A program made the position numbers and the translations under genes. The notes beneath the pieces were generated by a model that was not told the origin of the DNA, searched no databases, and saw only the letters and a program-made list of their open reading frames with translations. From positions 16,028 through 80,027 of the forward strand of contig CAMDZW010000014.1 in the NCBI GenBank assembly GCA_945911015.1: a stretch of DNA of 64,000 nucleotides. The letters are read 5' to 3'. The DNA comes from an uncultured Propionibacteriaceae bacterium (GTDB lineage: Bacteria; Actinomycetota; Actinomycetes; Propionibacteriales; Propionibacteriaceae). Each line of letters starts with the position of its first letter. Position 1 is the stretch's first letter. Below are positions 57,854 to 64,000 of this stretch, one piece after another.

Positions 57854-59017
57854 ATGGAAATCGTCGTAGCCCACGACTACCTCACCCAGCGTGGCGGGGC
57901 CGAACGCGTCGCACTCGAACTGATCCGTCGGGTCGGCACCCGCGAGCTGGTCACTTCGGCCTACGTACCGGAACAGACCTGGGACGGATTCGCCGATCAC
58001 CGGATCGTCACCAGCCGCCATCCCGCCATGCACCTGCTGCGCCGAGATCCCCGCCGCGCCCTGCCGGTCCTGGCCGGTGTCTGGGATCAGATGCCCACGA
58101 CCGATGCCGACGCCGTCATCGCCAGCAGCTCCGGCTGGGCCCATGGCCTCCGCACCGCCCCGGGCACCCGAAAAATCGTCTACTGCCACAATCCGGCCCG
58201 TTGGCTCCACCAACCCGATGACTACATCGCGGACCTGTCCGGGCCGGTCCGCGCCGCCTTGTCGGTCCTGACCCCACGCCTACGGGCCTGGGACCGCCGG
58301 GCCGCCGCGACCGCTGATCTCTACCTGGCCAACTCCACCTCGGTCGCCGCGCGGATCCACGCTGTCTACGGCATCGACGCCGAGGTGGTCTTCCCGCCGG
58401 TCGCGGTCGACACCACCGGCGACCATGATCGGGTCGACGGCCTCCCTGAAGACTTCTTCATCACAGTCGGTCGGGCCCGAGGCTACAAGGGGACCACCCG
58501 GCTCGTCGAGGCCTTCGCGGACCTGCCCGGGCATCACCTGGCCATTGTCGGCACCCCACCCAGCCCGGATCTGCCGCCCAATGTGACTGGTCTCGGCCGA
58601 GTCAGCGATGCACAACTTCGCTGGCTGTACAGCAATGCCCGCGCCCTGGTGTCGGTCTCGCACGAGGACTTCGGGCTGACCCCGATCGAGGCGAACGCCT
58701 TCGGCACGCCAGTCCTGGTGCTGCAGGCTGGCGGATTCCTCGACTCGACTGATCCAGGTGTCTCGGGCACCTTCATCGTCGACGAGCAGATCGACACAAT
58801 CCGCGAGGCCGTCTGCACCTTTCCTGGCCTCTGGGATCGCCAAGCGATCCGAGCCCATGCCGACCGCTTCTCGCCCAGCGCCTTCGCCCGCCAGCTGAAC
58901 GAGGCGATCGCCCGGACTGTCGGCCCTCCTCAGCGGACCAGCGCCGGCACCACCGTACGGAGCAGCGTCTCGATCTCGTCGACCGCGATCCGGGCCGCTG
59001 CGGGACCCCGTCCGTAG
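57854..59017 (+). CDS. Glycosyltransferase (GT4-like)
   Basis: IVVAHDYLTQRGGAERVALEL; KIVYCHNPARWLH; SHEDFGLTPIEANAFGTPVLVLQAGGFLD. Confidence 0.93.
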   Translation: MEIVVAHDYLTQRGGAERVALELIRRVGTRELVTSAYVPEQTWDGFADHRIVTSRHPAMHLLRRDPRRALPVLAGVWDQMPTTDADAVIASSSGWAHGLRTAPGTRKIVYCHNPARWLHQPDDYIADLSGPVRAALSVLTPRLRAWDRRAAATADLYLANSTSVAARIHAVYGIDAEVVFPPVAVDTTGDHDRVDGLPEDFFITVGRARGYKGTTRLVEAFADLPGHHLAIVGTPPSPDLPPNVTGLGRVSDAQLRWLYSNARALVSVSHEDFGLTPIEANAFGTPVLVLQAGGFLDSTDPGVSGTFIVDEQIDTIREAVCTFPGLWDRQAIRAHADRFSPSAFARQLNEAIARTVGPPQRTSAGTTVRSSVSISSTAIRAAAGPRP

Positions 59018-59466
59018 GGATCGGCGAAGTCGTCGGCTGCCGTCTGGGGTCGGTCGGTGGAGGCGAGCACATCGAGGGGGTCGGCGCGACGCGGTCCGCC
59101 GCCAAGGATCGCTGCTGCCGCACGGATGGTGAAGACCCGACGCGCGGCATCGGGCCACTGGCTCAGCGCCCAGGATCGATGGCGACGATCGAAGGTCAGG
59201 ACCAGATCTGCCTCGGCCATGATCTGGTGGTCCAGCTGCCGGGCACGATGAGGGGTCGGATCGACACCGCGTCGCTGCACCTCGGCGGCCATCACCGGGT
59301 CGATCCCGGCGCCGACGACCGCCTGCACCCCAGCACTGGCGACCTGCCACGCGCTCCGAGACGTCCCGTCCTGCTCGAGCTCAGCCAGGATCTGGCGGGT
59401 CAGGTGTTCGGCCGACGGGGATCGTGCGATGTTGGCCGTACAGACCATCACCACCGTACGGGTCAT
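58930..59466 (-). CDS. Low-molecular-weight protein tyrosine phosphatase (Wzb-like)
   Basis: VVMVCTANIARSPSAEHL (CX5R-type P-loop), DPYGRGPAAARIAVDEIE. Confidence 0.9.
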   Translation of the reverse strand: MTRTVVMVCTANIARSPSAEHLTRQILAELEQDGTSRSAWQVASAGVQAVVGAGIDPVMAAEVQRRGVDPTPHRARQLDHQIMAEADLVLTFDRRHRSWALSQWPDAARRVFTIRAAAAILGGGPRRADPLDVLASTDRPQTAADDFADPYGRGPAAARIAVDEIETLLRTVVPALVR

Positions 59467-59484
59467 GACACCGATCCCTCCTCA

Positions 59485-61017
59485 TCACAGGGCCCGCCGC
59501 GGCGGCGAACCAGCGGACTCCTCCACACGGTCACGCGCCTGGTCGGGCCCGGCCGGGGAGGTCGGCGTCGAGTATGCCGGTTCCTTCTCGGCCGTGGTCA
59601 CTGCCTGCTCCAGGACGACGGCTTCTCCGACGGTCGGCTCCGCTGCTTCGGTGTAGTACTTGTTCGAGTACTGGTAGTGGTATCCATCGCTGTTGGTGGC
59701 TGTGGTCATGTTGAGGACCAGACCGAGCAGGGGGACACGGACCCGGTCGAGGATCTGTTTGGCCGCGGTCAACTCCGGGCGTCGAGATTTTCCTGCTGCT
59801 GCAATGAAGACGACCCCGTCGACTGCCGTCGAGGCCAGTGCGCCGTCGGTCACCGGAAGCACCGGTGGGGCGTCCACGATCACCAGGTGGTCGCGAGCCA
59901 GTTCGGCCACCAGGGCCTGGAACGCCTTCGAGCCCATCATTTCGGCCGGGTTGGGCGGTCGGTGCCCTGAGGGCAAGACCCACAGACGGTCCGTCTCGGT
60001 CGATCGCAACGCATCGCGGGCCGAGACCTGACCGCTCAACGCCTCACTCAGGCCGACCTCATGAGCTGCACCCAGCAGCTTTGACAGCGCAGGACGACGC
60101 AGGTCTGCGTCGATCACCACGGTCTCCTGCCCTGAAGCGGCGAACGCCTGGGCCAGTCCCGCGGTGATCGTCGACTTACCTTCGCCCTGATTGGCACTGG
60201 TCACCACGAAACTCCGGATTTGCCTGTCCACACTGGCGAAACGCAGTCCGGTCCTGATCTGTCGTACGGCTTCGAGAGCAAGCACGTCCTCCGCCCTGAT
60301 CGCTCGCGTCTGCTTGCTGCGTCCCGGGAGTTTCGGCACCCAGCCCAGCACCCCGGTGTCGAGCAACTGAGCGGCATCCTCGCTGTTGCGGATCCGGATG
60401 TCGGTCAGCTTGCGGCCGAAGATGACCAGATATCCAGCGACCAGTCCCAGTGCGGCACCGATCGACAAGATCAGCTTCGCCTTCGGTGAGGCCGGGCGGG
60501 TGGGCAGTTGCGCATTTTCCAACGGCACCACGGTGAGTTGGGCAGCTCCGGAACCGGATGCCTTCTGTTCCAGCTCACCGATCAGATCGGCCAGCGCATG
60601 CAGTGCTCCGTTGGCCAGCGCCAGGGCGTCTTCGGGTGATGATGCCGATGCGGTGACCACGATCATGGTGCTGCCGTTGGCCAAAGTGGCCGACAGCCGT
60701 CCGTCCAAGGGTTCACCGCCCGGATTGGCCTGCGGATCAGCTTGGATCCGTTCCCTCACTGGGCCGCTGGTGATCAGCGGCAGATAGGACTTGGCCCGTA
60801 CGATCGCGGCATCGGATGCGCTGACCGCCTGTCCACCGCCGGGAGCGATGAAACCCGAGGCGGTGGCTTCGTAGACCCGCGGGGCCATCGCGAACCACCC
60901 GGTGGCGAGCAGCAGCCCTGCCAACACGGCAATGACGAGGATGCGCCACCCGCGGCGGGTGAGGTTGAGGACGTCGGCGACCGTCACCGGCTGGCCTTCC
61001 TGGATCTCTGGGGGCAA
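59485..61017 (-). CDS. Polysaccharide co-polymerase / BY-type tyrosine autokinase
   Basis: Wzz N-domain; TSANQGEGKSTITAGLAQAFAASGQETVVIDADLRRP; C-terminal Tyr-rich YHYQYSNKYYTEA. Confidence 0.95.
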   Translation of the reverse strand: MPPEIQEGQPVTVADVLNLTRRGWRILVIAVLAGLLLATGWFAMAPRVYEATASGFIAPGGGQAVSASDAAIVRAKSYLPLITSGPVRERIQADPQANPGGEPLDGRLSATLANGSTMIVVTASASSPEDALALANGALHALADLIGELEQKASGSGAAQLTVVPLENAQLPTRPASPKAKLILSIGAALGLVAGYLVIFGRKLTDIRIRNSEDAAQLLDTGVLGWVPKLPGRSKQTRAIRAEDVLALEAVRQIRTGLRFASVDRQIRSFVVTSANQGEGKSTITAGLAQAFAASGQETVVIDADLRRPALSKLLGAAHEVGLSEALSGQVSARDALRSTETDRLWVLPSGHRPPNPAEMMGSKAFQALVAELARDHLVIVDAPPVLPVTDGALASTAVDGVVFIAAAGKSRRPELTAAKQILDRVRVPLLGLVLNMTTATNSDGYHYQYSNKYYTEAAEPTVGEAVVLEQAVTTAEKEPAYSTPTSPAGPDQARDRVEESAGSPPRRAL

Positions 61018-61080
61018 CCCGGATTGGTCGACCCGCAGAACCCGAATCCACCCCCCGGTTGATCTGCAAGAATCAGGACC

Positions 61081-62388
61081 GTGTCCCTCATCCCAGCGTC
61101 TGGTTCGCGTTCAGCCATCATGGCTGGCCCCAGCCTAATGGTGTCGACACCACATCGGGAGGTCTTCCCACGCCAGCGAGAAGTCTTTGGGCCCGGCCAC
61201 CGCTCCCGCCTGCTGGATGCGCTGCTGGCGATGGCCCTGGTCGTGCGGGTCGACTTCCCGACGTTGGGGCTGCCGACCGCCCAGATCGTGCTCATCGTCC
61301 TGCTCGCGGTCGCCTGTTTCCGACGGCCCACTCGCACACTCGAGGTCTGGTTCCCGCTGATTGCCGGGCTGTTGCTGGCCTTCCTCGCGGTTGAGTCACT
61401 GGTCAATGACGTCAGCCCGATCCAGCGACTGGGCAACATCGCGATCCTGTTCACCATGACGGCCTTCCTGGCCAGTGGACGGATCGACGTGGCCTCGACG
61501 ATCAAGGGCATCGCGGCTGCGTTGGTGATCAATGCCGGACTGTTCTACGCCGGGGTCGCCCCTGACAACTACGGCGGCGTGCTGACCGGTTACCTCTCGG
61601 ACAAGAATGTCGCCGGCATGTTCCACGCGGTGATCCCCCTACTGCTCGTCCTCACTGTCGACCGATCCAAGGTCGTGCTGCGCGCGCTGATCCTCGTGGC
61701 TGGGGCCGGGCTGCTGGTCCTGACCGACTCTCGTACGTCGATGGCCGCTTTTGCCCTGGGCGTGGTGTGGTTGGTGGTCGCACGGTGGCTCGGTCCGGGA
61801 TTGCGTTTCCTGTTGGCCGGCGGTTTGCTTGGGGTCTTCCTCTGGGCCGACCACAACCTTGCCGGGTTCGGTCGTTACGGCACCGCCCGCGCCGGTTCGG
61901 ACGCCTTGCGGGAACAGATCGACACGGCCTCACGAGCCAAGGCCGAGGCCGCGCCCTGGTACGGCGACGGGCTCGGCACCGCGACCGTCACCTTCGAGGA
62001 CGGCGACCGCTGGTTCTTCCACAACTCCTATGACGCGCTCATCGTCGAGGGTGGGATCGTCCTGCTCGTCGGCATGCTCGGGTTGTATCTGTTGGCCGGG
62101 GTGGGCGTGTTCACCAGCACCGACCGCAACGACCCACGCCACGGGGTCGCCGCGGGTGCGATCGTGGTCCTGTTGTGCGCCTTCCGACTCGGTGAGGTCT
62201 TCTTCGCCCCGATCGGTCTGTTCGTGGTCGGGGTCGGGCTGGCCCTGACCGCTGAGAAACTGCCTGCGCCACATCCCTGGGCCTCCCCGGATCCGTGGCG
62301 CGCCCAACGCGCCCAGACCACAAGGCACGCCCAGACCACAGAGCCAGTACATGAAGTGTCCTCAGCTCGTGACGGATCCTCCCGATAG
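61081..62388 (+). CDS. O-antigen ligase/polymerase-like membrane protein
   Basis: Multi-TM; GGVLTGYLSDKNVAGMFHAVIPLLLVL, DSRTSMAAFALGV, HNSYDALIVEGGI. Confidence 0.85.
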   Translation: MSLIPASGSRSAIMAGPSLMVSTPHREVFPRQREVFGPGHRSRLLDALLAMALVVRVDFPTLGLPTAQIVLIVLLAVACFRRPTRTLEVWFPLIAGLLLAFLAVESLVNDVSPIQRLGNIAILFTMTAFLASGRIDVASTIKGIAAALVINAGLFYAGVAPDNYGGVLTGYLSDKNVAGMFHAVIPLLLVLTVDRSKVVLRALILVAGAGLLVLTDSRTSMAAFALGVVWLVVARWLGPGLRFLLAGGLLGVFLWADHNLAGFGRYGTARAGSDALREQIDTASRAKAEAAPWYGDGLGTATVTFEDGDRWFFHNSYDALIVEGGIVLLVGMLGLYLLAGVGVFTSTDRNDPRHGVAAGAIVVLLCAFRLGEVFFAPIGLFVVGVGLALTAEKLPAPHPWASPDPWRAQRAQTTRHAQTTEPVHEVSSARDGSSR

Positions 62389-62397
62389 GGTCGCGGG

Positions 62398-63041
62398 ATG
62401 CCCCTGCTCTGTGTGGATCTCGACAACACCCTGGTCGATCGCGCCGCCGCGTTTGAGACCTTTGCCCACGACTGGACCGCCGAGCTCGGCCGGCCCGACG
62501 ATGCGGCGTGGCTGATCGAGATCGACGGTGACGGCTTCACCCCGCGCGAGACTGTCGCTGATGTCGTACGGGAGAAGTTTGGTCTCAGCTCGGCCCGTAC
62601 AGACGAGTTGGTGTCCGCATTGCGTGGCGGACTGGTCGAGCGGATGACTCTGGAGCCAGCCGTGGCCGAGGCGCTCGATCGCGCCCGAGCGGCCGGCTGG
62701 ACGATCGTGATCGTCACCAACGGGAGCACCCGACAGCAGACCCGCAAGGTCGAGGTCCTCGGGCTCAACCAGTGGGCGAGCGCCGTGGTCATCTCCGAGG
62801 CCGCGGGGGTCCGCAAACCCGATCCGGAGATCTTTCGGCTCGCCTCCACCGCCGGCGGTCAGCCGCTCGAGGGGGCATGGATGGTCGGGGATTCGGCCGC
62901 AGCCGACATTGCCGGTGCACAGGCCGCAGGGATCGACAGCATCTGGCTGCAGCGCGGACGGGTCTGGCCGACCGAACTACCCCCGCCGACTGCGTTTGCT
63001 GACTCCCTGTCCGACGCCGTCGACCGCGTTGTCCAGGACTC

Positions 63042-63045
<4 letters not shown>
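62398..63045 (+). CDS. HAD-superfamily hydrolase
   Basis: LLCVDLDNTLVDR; IVIVTNGSTRQQTRKVEVLGL; KPDPEIFRLA; MVGDSAAADIAGAQAAG. Confidence 0.92.

Positions 63046-64000
<955 letters not shown>

Overview
Roughly 64 kb of high-GC, densely coding chromosomal DNA that looks actinobacterial (possibly Propionibacteriaceae; this is inference from gene content and codon use, not from a search). I read about 55 genes. They include: a TAT-exported GHL10-like glycoside hydrolase; an MscS-type membrane protein with a Q/G repeat linker; pirin/SoxR; two NarL-type two-component systems (one with an acetoacetyl-CoA synthetase gene between kinase and regulator); several ABC exporters; ilvD; a DtxR/MntR-type regulator convergent with a metal ABC importer; aat; lnt; a complete family-5 peptide/oligosaccharide importer under a GntR-LacI chimera; an orphan family-5 binding protein with an FAD oxidoreductase and a LacI regulator; a TetR-MMPL-YhgE/Pip locus; a compact exopolysaccharide locus; and the start of trxB. 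No rRNA, tRNA, CRISPR array, transposase or phage module was recognised. The items I rate highest are: (1) an MMPL/RND transporter whose C-terminus looks like a degenerate, Walker-A-less ABC ATPase domain, next to a YhgE/Pip heptad-repeat protein; (2) strong over-use of the palindrome CGTACG, often as Val-Arg written with the otherwise rare GTA codon; (3) a SoxR box between soxR and a two-component/ABC operon; (4) a beta-propeller gene fragment lying in frame after the stop codon of a YdcF/SanA-like gene; (5) dispersed intergenic repeat elements; and (6) a SigR/SigH-like promoter ahead of trxB. All family calls come from reading the translations; no database search was run.
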